Below, in pieces: positions 32,983 through 45,138 of a stretch of 64,000 nucleotides of DNA. The translations under genes were made by a program, and so were the position numbers. The DNA comes from Macrothele yani (Eukaryota > Arthropoda > Arachnida > Araneae > Macrothelidae), in assembly GCA_039090855.1 (NCBI GenBank), contig CM077011.1:41683501-41747500 (forward strand), written 5' to 3'. Below the pieces are notes generated by a model. The model was given only the letters and a program-made list of their open reading frames with translations. It did not search any database and was not told the DNA's origin. Each line of letters opens with the position of its first letter. Position 1 is the stretch's first letter.

Positions 32983-34130
32983 GCTGCGCAGCATCCATTG
33001 CTTATTATTTTTTTTTCTGCTGATATCTTTCTCTCCCTGTTTCTTTATTGTTGATTTTCTTTCTTTTCTTTTTTTATTCCTTCTGATAACAATAATTTCT
33101 TCTAGCATGCTGAAAAAACTTTCAGCCTGAGGACCATGAGCGCATGATATCAAAGCTTCAACTATTTTAGATAAATGGTGTAACTTAGAGGATAACACTT
33201 TTGAACACTATGAATCAATTTTTACAAATTTTACAACTTTGTCACTTTTGTTTTAAGGAATTTACCCCTCCCTTATCAAGCTTAAATGAAAAAACTTATG
33301 GGGGGATGGGGGATATTTAACAATGCAGAAGAGTGGAAACATCGTGCTGGAGGGGGTCGATTACGGCGAAAATTTTTGCTCCGTACAACCTCCAGTTTTG
33401 AAAATTTTCCATAAATTTTCAAGCTGAAATACAAATATTTATGCAGTAAAATAATATTTAGCAATAATACTGGTCAGGGGCAGCATTGCGAGACAAAAGA
33501 GAAAAAGAAATTCCAATTACAGAAAAAATCTTAATTCCGTCGACCTTCCGTTTTCGAAAGTTTCGTAAAGATGGAATTCCGTTCTTTGATGCGAAACCCC
33601 CCCCCCCCTAAAAAAGATATTCTCTTCACTTGTGTATCGATCTCGTAAATGACCAAAATAATAACAAAAGGGCGGAATTCCTCGAATTCGCGGAAAAATC
33701 TCATGCCTGAAGATTACGGGAAAATTTTTGTGGCGTTTTAAGTTCCGTTTCGCCAATTGTTGCCTGCAGTTTCAAGCTGAAATACAGACATTTATGCAAT
33801 TAAATGATGTTTAACAAGAAAAGTGGACACAAAGGCAACATCGAGAGAGAAAAAAATGCGATTACGGCAAAAAATTTTACTCCGTTTAACTACCGTTTCA
33901 GAAAATTTTAAAACACTAAATACCGCTTTCGAGGACGATCTACATGATGACCTGAAAAAAATGTGGAATTCTGCAAAGCCGCTTACGAATTGCATGTATA
34001 TCATGAAATACTAGAAAAATGAAAAAAAAATCTAAACAAAATGAAAATTCGTAGAATCCGTAGTTTTGACAGCAATGTCCGTAGTTCCGTAGTCAGATAA
34101 CTAATTCCGTAGTAGTTGGCAGGTATGGGA
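32983..34130. repeat. Satellite-bearing dispersed element, copy at 33-34 kb
   Basis: Starts with GCAGCTGCGCAGCATCCATTGC and the same 260 bp that begin the copy at 54655. It then has monomers marked by TTTCAAGCTGAAATACA at 33417 and 33770 (353 bp apart), and ends with GTAGTCAGATAACTAATTCC and AGTTGGCAGGTATGG. The right end matches the left end of the inverted copy at 22936. Confidence 0.65.
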
Positions 34131-34744
34131 CACTATTGTAAACAATGGGGGGAGGGGGAGTACATAGTTGATTGATTCTGTTTTTCCTTCTGATGTAATA
34201 CATTCCTGTAGTGCAGTGAGAAAAAGGCATGAACTTATGCATCAACCCAATATAATGGTTAGCACATTCAGAAAAGAATCGGGGAATGTAGGTTCTACTA
34301 TGGTTCTGTACTGATGAGCCAATTGTTTGTTTGTTGTTGTTGTTTTGTGAAAAGCAGAATTTGAAAGATTTACCCAAACTTAACTCACCTTCTACCTACC
34401 TACATACTTGAAGAACTTCAAATGTTGAATACTACAGCATAAACAGATTTGTGGAAACAAATTCAGTTCCATTTAACTGCTAAGCTGTAATGGTCTTACT
34501 AGTTCATTATGTAGAGATGGCTATAGTAAAAGATAACCTGGCTATTCCTAGAAGTTATAACTCAACAAACTAAAGTATATTACGGGTTTTTTTAGGAACA
34601 CATGATTTTTTACTTGTCAAATTTTCAGGCATTAAACCTATAAATTCACTGAGTCATGATGATGGGCAAGTTTACTGCCAAAAATTTAACAAGCAAAGAT
34701 AAATCATATTACCACGAAAACCCACTAATATATGTTAAAAGCTT
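34131..34744. other. Intronic, nothing recognised
   Basis: AT-rich. No family resemblance. Confidence 0.45.
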
Positions 34745-37700
34745 ATAAGGTAATTGTACATATCACTAAGCTGTTCTCTGAGATTCAGAGGTTAGCTCCA
34801 AAAAGAAATACAAACTTCCAGATATTTTTACCTATTGTTGTCGTATCAAACTTCGCCATTTACAGCGATCTTGACATACAACTCGTGCTTCACTGATATC
34901 CATTACACGCCGTACACAAGATCTTTTATACTTCATACTCATAATCTTTTTCTCATGCAGACACTCCTGAATCTGATCCACCCATGTCTTCCTTGGCCTT
35001 CCTCTGCCTTTCCTTACTGCCACTTGGGCTGAAAATATTTTCTTAGTAAGCATTTCATCACTCATTCTTTCAACATGGCCAAACCACCGAAGCATATTGG
35101 TCTCCACCTTGCTAACAACATTTTGCTTTACATCACACAACTGCAATACATCTTCATTCCTCACACAATCAGATCGTGTCTTGCCACAAACCCCACGTAA
35201 GTAACGCATTTCTCCAGCACACAAACGACTACTATGTTTCTTCTGCAGTACCCAGGTTTCACTGCCATACATCAGAGTAGGAACAATTACAGTTTCATAC
35301 ACAGCCATGCGGGACTCTCTAGAGAACCCATCATTCCTGTGAAAACCTCCCAGAGCAGCTATGACTTTCAAAGAAGAATTCACTCGCCTACTTATTTCAC
35401 CAGCCAACTTGTTCTCTCTGTCAAACATGCTTCCTAGATACACAAACTCACTCAACTGGTCAATCACAGTGCCATTTATACTTACATTACATTCAGTGCT
35501 ACCCATTCCTCTCTCAAACACCATAACTTTGGTTTTTCCCTTATTTATACTCAGTTTGAATTTCATGCAAACTTCGTGCATCCGAGTCAATATACTCTGC
35601 AACTCACTTTTACTCTCTGCCAACAGGACAGTGTCATCAGCATACAGCAATCTGCACACACGGATATCACCAAGACATACACCAGTATTATCTATTTTGG
35701 CATCATGCATGCATGCATCCATAAATATATTATACAGCCATGGTGACATTACACAACCTTGTCTAACTCCTGCACCAATGGAAAACCATTTTGATAAAAC
35801 ACCATTCACTCATACACAAGCTCTCCTACCAGCATACATGGCTTTTACACTATTAAGTAGATTCCCAGTAACACCGTATTCATTCAATACCTTCCACAAA
35901 AGTGTCCTATTCACTCGGTCGTAAGCTTTCTCTAAATCTATGACGGCAGTAAAAACTTTCTTCCCAACAGACAAGATACTTTTCAATCATCATGCATAAT
36001 GCAAACATCTGGTTAGTGCAGCCTCTACCAAGCACAAAACCATTCTAAACATCCCACACTTTCTCAGAAGTAAGATCCTGTACTTTTTCAATAACAACCT
36101 TACCAAACACTTTCCCTGGCACACTCAGTAGGCTAATACCACGATAGTTCTTGCATTCAGTCTGATCACCTTTTCCCTTATACAAGGGAACAATGATAGC
36201 ATCCTTCCAATCCCGAGGGACCATTCCTAACTCCCAGCACAACTGGCAAATTTCAGTTAACCAGTCAATTATAGAGTCACCACCATACTTCAACATCTCT
36301 GTAGTTATGCCATCAACTCCTGGAGCCTTACCATTCTGAAGAGATTTTAGAGCTTTACACACTTCTTCTCTTGAGATCCCTCCTGTGCTTTCATCAATAA
36401 TTGTGACATCATCTGCATCTGTCTCAGAATCATTTTTGCTCTCCTGATCTAATAACTCAGAGAAGTATTCGCCCCATCTGTCACTTAACTCATTGGGCTC
36501 CCATATCATTTCCCCAATCTCATTCTTCACACAACTTACAACTTTGTTTCCCCTATTTTTCCTGAGTCTCATGTACTTCCGGAAGGACTTTCTATCTTTC
36601 CAAAAAGCCAGTTCATGCCTTTCCACTTTCTCTTTCCTATCTTTTGCCTCACTGTGGCGAACCAGCTTAGCAGCTTCACGCTTCTTACAGCGATATTCAT
36701 CCACAGAGACTCTACCTTGCAACATCCCCAAATAGGCTTCCTTCTTTTTCTTTATTGCCTCTTCAATCTCACTATTCCACCAAGCATCACCTCTATTGTT
36801 ACCCACTATTGTGGTGCCACAGACCTCTTTAGCAGCAGTAACAACACAGTTCTTAAAACATTCCCACTTCTTTTCTACATCCCTCTCACAAGATTTCAGA
36901 TCCTTCAGTCGTTCTCTGAGTAAGTCAGAATGCCGCTGATGATCTTCAAGGAGCCTATCAACCTTTATTCTTTCTATCCTGGGTCTCTTCCTATTCCTTT
37001 TCCTCCATCCAACATTAAGTTTCACTCGTGACACTACCAAGTAATGATCAGAACCAACATCCGCACCTCTCATCACACGGGTGTCAACAACTAAGTGTTT
37101 CAAATGCTGATCGTAAACAACAAAATCTATCACACTCTTTTGACCAAGAGTACGATTTTCCCAAGTATATGTGTGTATATACCTGTGGTTGAAAAATGTA
37201 TTAGATACACACAAATCATTCTCAATGCAGAGTTAAATTAATCTTTCACCATTATCATTCACACAAGGATCATTAAACTTACCCAGAACATTGTCAGAAA
37301 TTGCATTCTGCACACCTACTCTAGCATTGAAATCCCCTGCTATTATAACTTTTTCTTTAGCACTAAACTGGCTCAAAACAGCTTTTAGCTCATTCCAGAA
37401 ATCTTCTTTCTTATCAGAAGGTTCCGAGTCACAAGGAGCATACACTACAACAATTACAATTTTCTGAAGTTTCACTTTCAAACGAGTCCAGAGAATTCTC
37501 TCACTTATGCAACTATAGTGAATCAAGTTGTGCTTCATCTTTTCACTTAAAATCACACCTACACCAACCTGTCCTCTCATATTATCCAATACTCCAGACC
37601 ACACACTCACCGTGCCATTCACTTCTTCTACCCCAATTTCCTTCTTTTTGGTTTCACTTACACACAGCACATGCAGTCTATACTTATTCATCTCCTCAAT

Positions 37701-38145
37701 CACCTCACTCATCTTGCCATTTATACCTCTAGTATTCCAAACACCAATCTTACATTCACTCAGCCCAGATCTCTTTCTCATACGCCATTTAGAAAGTCCA
37801 GGTCGATTCCGTGGTGGACCGTTCTTCTCAAGTGTGGTAGGTCCACCATATCCCACACTTGAGTCATTCTTAATATTTCTTTTTGTCTTTTTAATCAGGT
37901 AAGTACATCAGTGTGGGGGATTAGCCCACAGCTGAGGGTTCCAGTTGGTCATTCAACCTAAGGATTCTGGAACAAAACCCAGTGAGTTGGGGTCTTTTGC
38001 CAATGTCAAACAGAACTAGCTTGCACCTCTCCAAGAATCACAGAGGCCCTAGTTGCTGTTGTGTGTGTCATTGTTACCACGGAGCGCTCCGAGGAGGCAA
38101 ACCCACCGCTCACTACGACCGCCCTGTGCTCAAGTAAATGAGTTT
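34745..38145 (-). mobile_element. Nearly full-length RTE-like LINE
   Basis: About 3.4 kb, the usual RTE size, with an AP endonuclease followed by a reverse transcriptase in one long reading. The 3' end (34745-34831) carries GGAGCTAACCTCTGAATCTC, seen also at 7270 and 9300. The 5' region (37857-38145) includes the segment found inverted at 7018. No poly-A tail was seen. The lineage call RTE rests on size, layout and endonuclease wording, and another APE-type LINE clade is possible. Confidence 0.8.
34832..37856 (-). pseudogene. LINE endonuclease-reverse transcriptase polyprotein, stops and a frameshift
   Basis: From about 37856: the endonuclease has KIGVWNTRGINGKMSEVIEE, LCVSETKKKE, VVVYAPCDSE and IIAGDFNARVG (GDFN catalytic motif), then DVGSDHYLVVSRV. 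The reverse transcriptase has NGKAPGVDGITTEMLKYGG, LYKGKGD, GVRQGCVMSPWLYN and LLYADDTVLL (YADD active site). It ends with a C-terminal RPRKTWVDQIQ and DRCKWRSLI. Damage: an in-frame TAA at about 37230 (after GERLI), a TAG at 36045, a frameshift between about 36040 and 35815 across the RT palm, and a TGA near 35813. It copies its RNA at a nicked target site; this copy cannot. Confidence 0.88.
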
Positions 38146-38533
38146 TATGGTGAATATATCAGGTTTAGCTGCAAATCATCACAGTTTGAGCAGTGGATGC
38201 AGAACAACCCAATCAGTTCCGCTAATTCTATATGAGAATACGCAAAAAGCAGGTGACACTCATATGCTACTTTGTACTTCTATTTTTTTCTACTAAAAAT
38301 ATGCTTGAGTACCCTGCAGTGCATTAAAAGATGCTGCTTTGCAACTATTTCATTTATTCCAATGAATGTTTTTACAAATATCCATTACACTTTTGGAGCC
38401 ATTTTGTAAAGAAACTACACCATGCAATGTAGAAAACAAGTGAGAAATTTTTGCTTATAGTTCGACCATCCAATGCAAATAAGAATTTTCAAAATCAACT
38501 TTCCTAGTGAAGATTTTGGGCAATAGAAACATA
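38146..38533. other. Intronic spacer, nothing recognised
   Basis: AT-rich. Confidence 0.4.
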
Positions 38534-39610
38534 CACTGAGATACCAGTTTATTAGATACACCTACCTAGCAGCATGCACACTGTGTAGCCCTTGGCTTGC
38601 ACAACAGCTAAATCTGTCGGAGCATGGAGCATTCTAAATACTGGATGCACTGTACAGAAGCGTACCATGCTAAAATGATTTAGTCACGCAGTTGCTGCAA
38701 ATCGGACAGTGACACAGTCCCATGGTGAACAGCCCGTTCCACCTCATCCCGGAGATACTCCATGGGGTTTAAATCCAGGAACTTGTTGGTATGTTCCTGG
38801 AACCATTTGGTGATGACACAAAGCTTTTGAATAGGTGTATTATCCTGCACGAAATGTCCATCTGCTTGAGGATAAACTGTAGTCTTGAAGGGATGAAATT
38901 GGTCAGCAACAATGTTCAGATATGACATGGTATTCAAATGTCCAATGCCTATCAGGGGGACCTAATTAATGCCAGGAAAACATTCCCCTCACTATTACAT
39001 CACCCCCACTGGCCTTTACCATGACACCTCAAAGGATGGCTTCGTGGCCTCATATTGCTTACACCAAATTCGAATCCTGCTATCTGTATGATGCAGGACC
39101 CTTGATCCCTTTACACAGGGGACCTATTTTCCAGTCCTTAATGGTCTACTGTTGATGCTCCTGCACCCACTGGAGGCAAGCATGCCTTCATGTTCTGTGC
39201 TAACAACATCGGCACTCAACATGGTTGTCAGTTCTGTAGCCCATTTGCGACATGGTCCAATGCACTGTGCATTCAGAGATGAATGAACCTCAGCACAACA
39301 ACACTGAATTATGTAGTAATCGCCAGTCTCTTTTGCCTGTTTGTTCACTTTCATGATTCTTCCCAATCTCCTGTGACACATCTGATCCAGCCGATTGCTG
39401 CATTTTTTTTGTGCATCACAGCATTCATGGTAAAACCTTGCTATGGTTTTCATGAAAAGCACAGGAGGACAATCGTTTGGAAGATGCCTGACCTGGTACA
39501 CCTAGTGTCATGTTCAAAGTCACTCGCATCCCTCATTTTGCCCATTCGGATCCTCAATAAAAAGCTATGTAATGCTCTGCAAGTTGTTCTGCCTGATTTA
39601 TACTGCACCA
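38534..39610 (-). pseudogene. Tc1-like transposon remnant
   Basis: The left terminus CACTGAGATACCAGTTTATT AGATACACC at 38534 lies next to TA. The minus strand has the Tc1 core: MFSWH-LGP, NTMSYLNIVADQFHPFKTTV, HFVQDNTPI (Asp) and LDLNPMEYLRDEVE (Glu). Upstream, from about 39500, are decayed helix-turn-helix and WTIKDWK pieces. Several stops. The right terminus was not identified. Confidence 0.75.
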
Positions 39611-40069
39611 TGAGTGAAAGGTAGGGAGCACTGCCAAGACTGTTTTATTCTACCCCCCCTCCCCCTAACAAATTAGAACTGTGCCCGCATTTGACGTGTT
39701 TATCTTCATTTTTTAATGTAATCCCACCCATTTATGTGTTTGTATGCACACACACATCCATGTCACTCTTATACGGGGGAAAATAAATGAAATTTTTCAG
39801 GTCGAAGGCCACACGAACGATAATTACTGCTGGATTTCTGCTACATTTGTAGCGCAAGAAATGCACTCAAAGACCTGCAACAGAAGTGACCAGACACGGC
39901 AGTAAATGTCGCCAATGAGGTAGAGAGGTGTGCGACATCAAGGTCATGTCGCAGAAGAATGGACCCTAACCCATTTTACTCACTTTATCTGTAGCAGGAA
40001 AGCTGGCCACACACAGCGACATTTGTAGTGAGTGTTTGGGTTTCGATTGTGGTTTGGATATTAATCACA

Positions 40070-40255
40070 ATGGATTTTTTTATTGACAGTGAACAGATAA
40101 TAATTGAAGTTCAAAAGTATGATGTGCTGTTCGATTCGAAATGCGAGAACTACAGAAATAAGAAGAAGAAAACTGATGCGTGAATGAAGGTTACAGAAGC
40201 TGTGGTTGGCGAGCAATGGAAGGAAGGAGATATCCAGTGTCACCGTCAATTGTAA
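40070..40255 (+). pseudogene. MADF-like DNA-binding protein of Harbinger, truncated
   Basis: 62 codons: MDFFIDSEQIIIEVQKYDVL FDSKCENYRNKKKKTDA, then a TGA where MADF proteins have tryptophan (TGG to TGA), then MKVTEAVVGEQWKEG. The pattern I-x-E-V-x-K-x-x-x-L-(W/F)-D-...-Y-x-(N/D) is MADF. The second ORF of Harbinger elements helps the transposase reach the nucleus and bind DNA. Confidence 0.6.
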
Positions 40256-40565
40256 CTAACGTTTAATCAGATGTTGATTCAGAGTCAGTGTTATCTTTCT
40301 TTCAATTGTGAATGGTACAAAACATTTTCTTTATGTATTTATATCATCAACACTTCATATTGTACAGCAATATTCACGACCATGGAATATTTCAAAAAAC
40401 GATGTTAAGAAGTGTAATGGATATTGGTTTTGTTCTTTTATATATGTGTAGCTCGTACACTCACTTTGACATGTATTCCCTTTTTACTTTGAGTACTTAT
40501 TAATAAACATTATTCAAATAAACGTACCGTAATGTAACTGCTAATTTTTCTTTCACGCATGTATA

Positions 40566-40814
40566 TTACCGCATAACAGTATAAGATTTTTTAAGGCTAT
40601 CACTCACAACAGAGAGAAGAAAGTCAAAAGACTTCATAGACATTCTATAATATTCAAAAAACTTATTTGGGAACTGTCGAAATTTTCTGTGAAGAAGTGC
40701 AAACTTTCCATTGTGCAATCTTTCACTGATAATAGGATGAATCCACCCCTTCCTATGATATGTTAACCGACGTCGACGACGCATTATTATTATTATTACA
40801 CATAATAATAACAA
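40566..40814 (-). pseudogene. Harbinger transposase N-terminal fragment
   Basis: Reads RRRRLTYHRKGWIHPIISER and then FRQFPNKFFEYYRMSMKSFD FLLSVV. This W-V/I-H-P-I...F-F-x-Y-x-R-M-S-x-x-x-F-D-x-L-L pattern precedes the DDE_Tnp_4 core in HARBI1-like proteins. The catalytic part is deleted. Confidence 0.7.
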
Positions 40815-41214
40815 CTGAACAGCTTTTTTTTTTATTATTATACTAGAGCTTTATGTTTCAACTCACTACCATCACCAAACACAATACGCAGTCAAATACT
40901 GCTCATGTGGCCAGGCAGCCCTTGTGATGAGAGCAACATTTATGGCTACCGTCTGGCCGTTCATTTGCGACTTTTGTAGCAGCTTCATTTACTGCAGAAA
41001 TCCAGCAGTAATTATCGCTCGTGTGGCCTTAGCCTAACACCCTGAACATTTTTTACCCACGTCACAATTGTGAACATACCACGAGGTACAGTGGCCCAGC
41101 CCACACTTCGCCCTGACTGACTAACGTTTTCACAGCAATGCATAAAACATGCATTTGTTGATATAAATCAGAGTATCAATGAAAGAAAAGCTCCAAATGT
41201 AAAGTAAAATCATC

Positions 41215-41345
41215 TGATTTACCTTCTATATCAAGTGGAAATACAAACATTTATGGAATAAATTTACATTTAACAACAATACATGACAGAGAAAACCTCA
41301 CAAGGATCCCCCCCCCCCATTTTTATGTCAAAGACAGAATTCCGT
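41215..41345. repeat. Partial 350-bp-type monomer
   Basis: AAATACAAACATTTATGGAA TAAATTTACATTTAACAACAA then a C10 run and AGACAGAATTCCGTCCCC, as in the satellite-bearing element. Confidence 0.5.
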
Positions 41346-41399
41346 CCCCAGGACAGAAAACTTTCACCCATGTACTGCACACTGAGCTCATTAAAATCT

Positions 41400-41558
41400 A
41401 TCAAAAACACAGTTTGCCGTCTTTGCACGATTTTAAAAAAACTACAGTTAAAAATATATATACATTAAATTAAAACATGAGCACTTCCAAGTCCACTGTG
41501 GACCCGTCATTAGATGGTGTGGTTGCATTATGTCCTGGGAGGGTATATATATATATAT
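41400..41558 (-). repeat. Outer inverted arm, left (Penelope-type 3' region)
   Basis: Reverse complement of 49333-49488 with few changes. It ends in TA repeats next to the Tc1 at 41560. Read on the minus strand it continues the Penelope copy at 42991-43768 once the Tc1 is removed. Confidence 0.7.
41485..41513 (-). ncRNA. Hammerhead-like core, degenerate copy (family 1)
   Basis: The minus strand reads CTAATGA (41507-41513), stem GGGTCCA/TGGACTT with triloop CAG (fully paired with two G-U), then GGAA in place of GAAA (41485-41488). The core has decayed but the stem is better paired than in the copy at 49378. Confidence 0.3.
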
Positions 41559-41559
41559 A

Positions 41560-42990
41560 CACTGGCGGAAAGTGAAAAAAGAACACCAAGAAGGAGACGT
41601 CTGATACCAACGAAATTTATACAGCATAATAACGGAATACAGAGGATAACGTGATCAAAACAGTATGGCAAAATACAGCTGTATTTGCTGGTAAACTGAA
41701 AAATAACATTTCCATGTAACATGGTTAGTACGAGGTTGAACCACCATGAACTGCGTCACACTGTGTAATTCTGGCAAGAAGTCTGTCGTACAGATGTTGG
41801 ATGTAAGTTTGGGGTATTGAGTTCCAAGCATCCTCAACCTGGACGAGTAAATCGGGGATGGTCGTGGCTGGCCGTGGAGATCGGATAAGTCGTTGTCCCA
41901 TAAAATCCCACACGTGCTCAATGGGGGACAAATCCTGTGAACGTGCAGGCCATGGAAGTTGTCTCACACCCTGAAGTGCATGTTGCGTTGCACGTGCCGT
42001 GTGTGGGTGTGCGTTATCTTGCTGGAAAACACCACGGTGGACCGACCTTACAAATGGCACAACAACGGGCTGAATGATGTTGTTGATGTAGGAGGTGCTA
42101 TTTAACGTACCCAGTAGAAACACTAGTTGTGTACAGGAACGATAGCTGATCGCTCCCCACACCAGGAGACCAGGTGTAGGCGCTGTGTGTCGCTGGCGGA
42201 TGCAAGAAGGGGGGAGACACTCCCCTGTGCGTCTGCGAACACACATACGGCCATCGGAGGCTCCCAAGCAGAATCTGCTTTCATCGCTGAACACGACAGA
42301 TCGCCATTACATTCTCCATTGCAGACGTTGGCGACACCACTGCAGCCGTTCCTGACGGTGGGCTGGAGTCAGAGGTACACATGCCAGAGGCACACGTGCA
42401 CGTAGTCCTGCATCCAGTAGACGGTTGCGGATTGTTCGCACAGTCACCTCAGGTGCAACGGCAGCTCGGATTTGCGTCGCAGTGGATGTTCTGCTTGACA
42501 ACGCCGTTCTTCTGATGCGTCGATCGGTCTACACATCAGTTCGTCTGTGACTCCCGGTTCCACGTCTTCTCATGTAGGAATGTTCCTCGGACCATCTACG
42601 CCACCATCGTACCACCACCGATAATTCCCGTCCAATTCGCTCCGCAATACGACGATACGACCACCCGGCCTCGCTGAGTCCGACTAGACGACCTCGCTCA
42701 AAGTCCGATAACTGCTGAAATCGTACACGTCTTCCATGTCCAGGCATTGCAGCTTCTTAAGGGTCATTGCACGTGTCCGTACGCTGACGACTGATTACAT
42801 TCACTTCGCCGTACTCCTTAAATACCACCGACGATAATTTGCATATTATGCCGTGCTGTGGCGTAAGCGCTCACCGGTTGGTCCCGAAATTAACATCACA
42901 CCTACGTAAACTCCACCCCATTAACATATGTAAATTTCATGATCGTCCACCAATTCCTTCTTGGTGTTCTTTTTTCACTTTCCGCCAGTG
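41560..42990 (-). mobile_element. Tc1-like transposon with both ends, inside Penelope
   Basis: The ends CACTGGCGGAAAGTGAAAAA AGAACACCAAGAAGGA (41560) and the inverted copy (to 42990) lie next to TA on each side within a TA repeat. 1431 bp. A 5' fragment of the same element (44718-45120) is the other arm of the palindrome. Confidence 0.93.
41725..42747 (-). pseudogene. Tc1-like transposase (DD34E), 341 codons, two stops
   Basis: One continuous frame from MPGHGRRVRFQQLSDFERGR to DAVHGGSTSY. Helix-turn-helix at residues about 10-60, then TVRTIRNRLLDAGLRAR. The catalytic residues are in FSDESRFCL (Asp), GVFQQDNAHPHTA (Asp) and DLSPIEHVWD (Glu). Only two in-frame stops break it: a TAG after RRTDV (42529-42531) and a TAA after LQWRM (42307-42309). 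It is the least damaged transposase in the window. Confidence 0.92.
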
Positions 42991-43768
42991 TATATATAGT
43001 AAGCACGTTGATGAAACAGTATGTTTTAGCATGCGCATGTTCATTACATAATCATGTCGTTACATTGGAGTTGCCGGTAATGTCTCTTTCGCTGTAGTAG
43101 TTACATAGTAGTTTCCATGGTAACGGTATAATGACAGGGGTATCGTCGTTACAACATTCTGCCCTATGTTTATGTATCAATAAGATTTCTGACAAGAGAA
43201 TAGATGAACAGGTAGTCGGTGTATGTAACATAGTAACATCGTCCCAGATAGGTTGGTGTTGACCCTTCAGGCATAGTCTTGAAAGGGCGGTGGAGGTGGA
43301 GCATGTTTTAACATTGTATTTATGTTCAGAGACACATAAATTAAGATTGTGACGGGTCGAACCTATGTATATCTGGTCGGTTACATCAGCATTCATAGTT
43401 TTTAGTGGGATTGCATACCCACCAAATTTGGAACCAAGGGGAATCTGATCCCTGTCACTTTTAATATGGGCGAGAATGTTGCACGTTTTTATGCCAAAAT
43501 CAAAATTAAATGGTCGACATTCATTTTTTAGGGTATTTGTGACAGCAGGGATGTATGGTAGTTTGCCAACATATGAAGTGATTGGTCTTGTTCTTGGTAA
43601 TGTTGAGTATGATGCATTAAAGACACAGCACATCATGGAGTTAACTGTGGTAGATGGATAATTATATAATGCTGCAATATCCATAATTTTTGTAACTTCT
43701 AGATCTCTTTGATCAGTTGAGGATGAATGTGTAACTGCTCGGTGAAACAAAGTGAAGGGCTGAGAGTT
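42991..43768 (-). pseudogene. Penelope-like element, inverted 3' copy (GIY-YIG)
   Basis: The minus strand frame 43750-43052 reads MFHRAVTHSSSTDQRDLEVT, ...YPSTTVNSMM, then GGYAIPLKT...DQIYIGSTRHNLNLCVSEHK, the GIY-YIG endonuclease (GYAIP, YIGSTR), then LSRLCLKGQHQPIWDD and SSILLSEILLIHKHR. This is the C-terminal part of a Penelope protein without the reverse transcriptase. It is the left arm of the palindrome. Confidence 0.85.
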
Positions 43769-44717
43769 CTACGGAATTCGAGACCATTTATGCATTACCC
43801 TATCTGGACATCTTGTTGGAAAGAAACCCTAATACGAACAAAGTAACTCACTCTGTATATAGAAAACCAACTGCAACAATATCTATGATTTCCTAAAACT
43901 CCTTCCACCCACTCGGGCAAAAACTCTCAGCCCTTCACTTTATGTTTCACCGAGCAGTTACACATTCATCCTCAACTAATCAAAGAGACCTAGAAGTTAC
44001 AAAAAAAAAAAAAAAAAAAATTATGGATATTGCAGCATTATATAATTATCCATCTACCACAATTAACTCCATAATGTGCCGTGTCTTTAATGCATCATAC
44101 TCAACATTACCAAGAACAAGACCAATCACTTCATATGCCAGTAAACTACCAAACATCCCTGCTGTAACAAATACCCTAAGAAACGCATGTCGACCATTTA
44201 ATTTTTAATTTTGGCATAAAAACGTGCAACATTCTCACCCATATTAAAAGTGACAGGGATCAGATTTCCCTTGGTTCCAAATTTGGTGGGTATGCAATCC
44301 CACTAAAAGCTATGAATGCTGATGTAACTGACCAGATATACATAGGTTCAACCCGTCACAATCTTAATTTATGTGTCTCTGAACATAAATACAATGTTAA
44401 AACATGCTCCACCTCCACCGCCCTTTCAAGACTATGCCTGAAGGGTCAACACCAACCTATCTGGGACGATGTTACTATGTTACATACGCCGACTACCTGT
44501 TCATCTATTCTCTTGTCAGAAATCTTATTGATACATAAACATAGGGCAGAATGTTGTAACGACGATACCCCTGTCATTATACCGTTACCATGGAAACTAC
44601 TATGTAACTACTACAGCGAAAGAGACATTACCGGCAGCTCCAATGTAACGACATGATTATGTAATGAACATGCGCATGCTAAAACATACTGTTTCATCAA
44701 CGTGCTTACTATATATA
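43769..44717 (+). pseudogene. Penelope-like element, 5'-truncated direct copy
   Basis: Starts in the reverse transcriptase thumb: LPYLDILLERNPNTNKVTHS VYRKPT (43790-43900), then a frameshift and the same C-terminal reading as the left arm (MFHRAVTHSSSTNQRDLEVT; a poly-A expansion at 44001-44020 disturbs the frame), with YIGSTRHNLNLCVSEHK and SSILLSEILLIHKHR. GIY-YIG nicks the target in these retroelements. Inactive. Confidence 0.85.
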
Positions 44718-45120
44718 CACTGGCGGAAAGTGAAAAAAGAACACCAAGAAGGAATTGGTGGACGATCATGAAATTTACATATGTTAATGGGGTGGAGTTT
44801 ACGTAGGTGTGATGTTAATTTCGGGACCAACCGGTGAGCGCTTACGCCACAGCACGGCATAATATGCAAATTATCGTCGGTGGTATTTAAGGAGTACGGC
44901 GAAGTGAATGTAATCAGTCGTCAGCGTACGGACACGTGCAATGACCCTTAAGAAGCTGCAATGCCTGGACATGGAAGACGTGTACGATTTCAGCAGTTAT
45001 CGGACTTTGAGCGAGGTCGTCTAGTCGGACTCCAGCGAGGCCGGGTGGTCGTATCGTCGTATTGCGGAGCGAATTGGACGGGAATTATCGGTGGTGGTAC
45101 GATGGTGGCGTAGATGGTCC
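44718..45120 (+). mobile_element. Tc1-like 5' fragment (right arm of palindrome)
   Basis: The terminal repeat CACTGGCGGAAAG... and the first part of the same transposase gene (MPGHGRRVRFQQLSDFERGR region, frame broken by a one-base change) end abruptly at 45120. A GTGGTACGATGGTGGC duplication (45092-45107, 45121-45136) marks the join. Confidence 0.85.
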
Positions 45121-45138
45121 GGTGGTACGATGGTGGCT

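Larger units (their letters stand above)
39800..41034. mobile_element. PIF/Harbinger-type transposon, internally deleted
   Basis: The terminal repeats AAGGCCACACGAACGATAAT TACTGCTGGATTTCTGC (39805 on) and its inverse (to 41030) match over about 37 bp with one change. Inside are remnants of the two genes typical of Harbinger elements, a MADF/Myb-like DNA-binding gene on the plus strand and a transposase on the minus strand, convergent. The target duplication is unclear (TCA versus TAA). Confidence 0.75.

Noticed and set aside
35361..35924. 187-codon plus-strand frame
   Set aside because: It is the antisense of the LINE reverse transcriptase on the minus strand.
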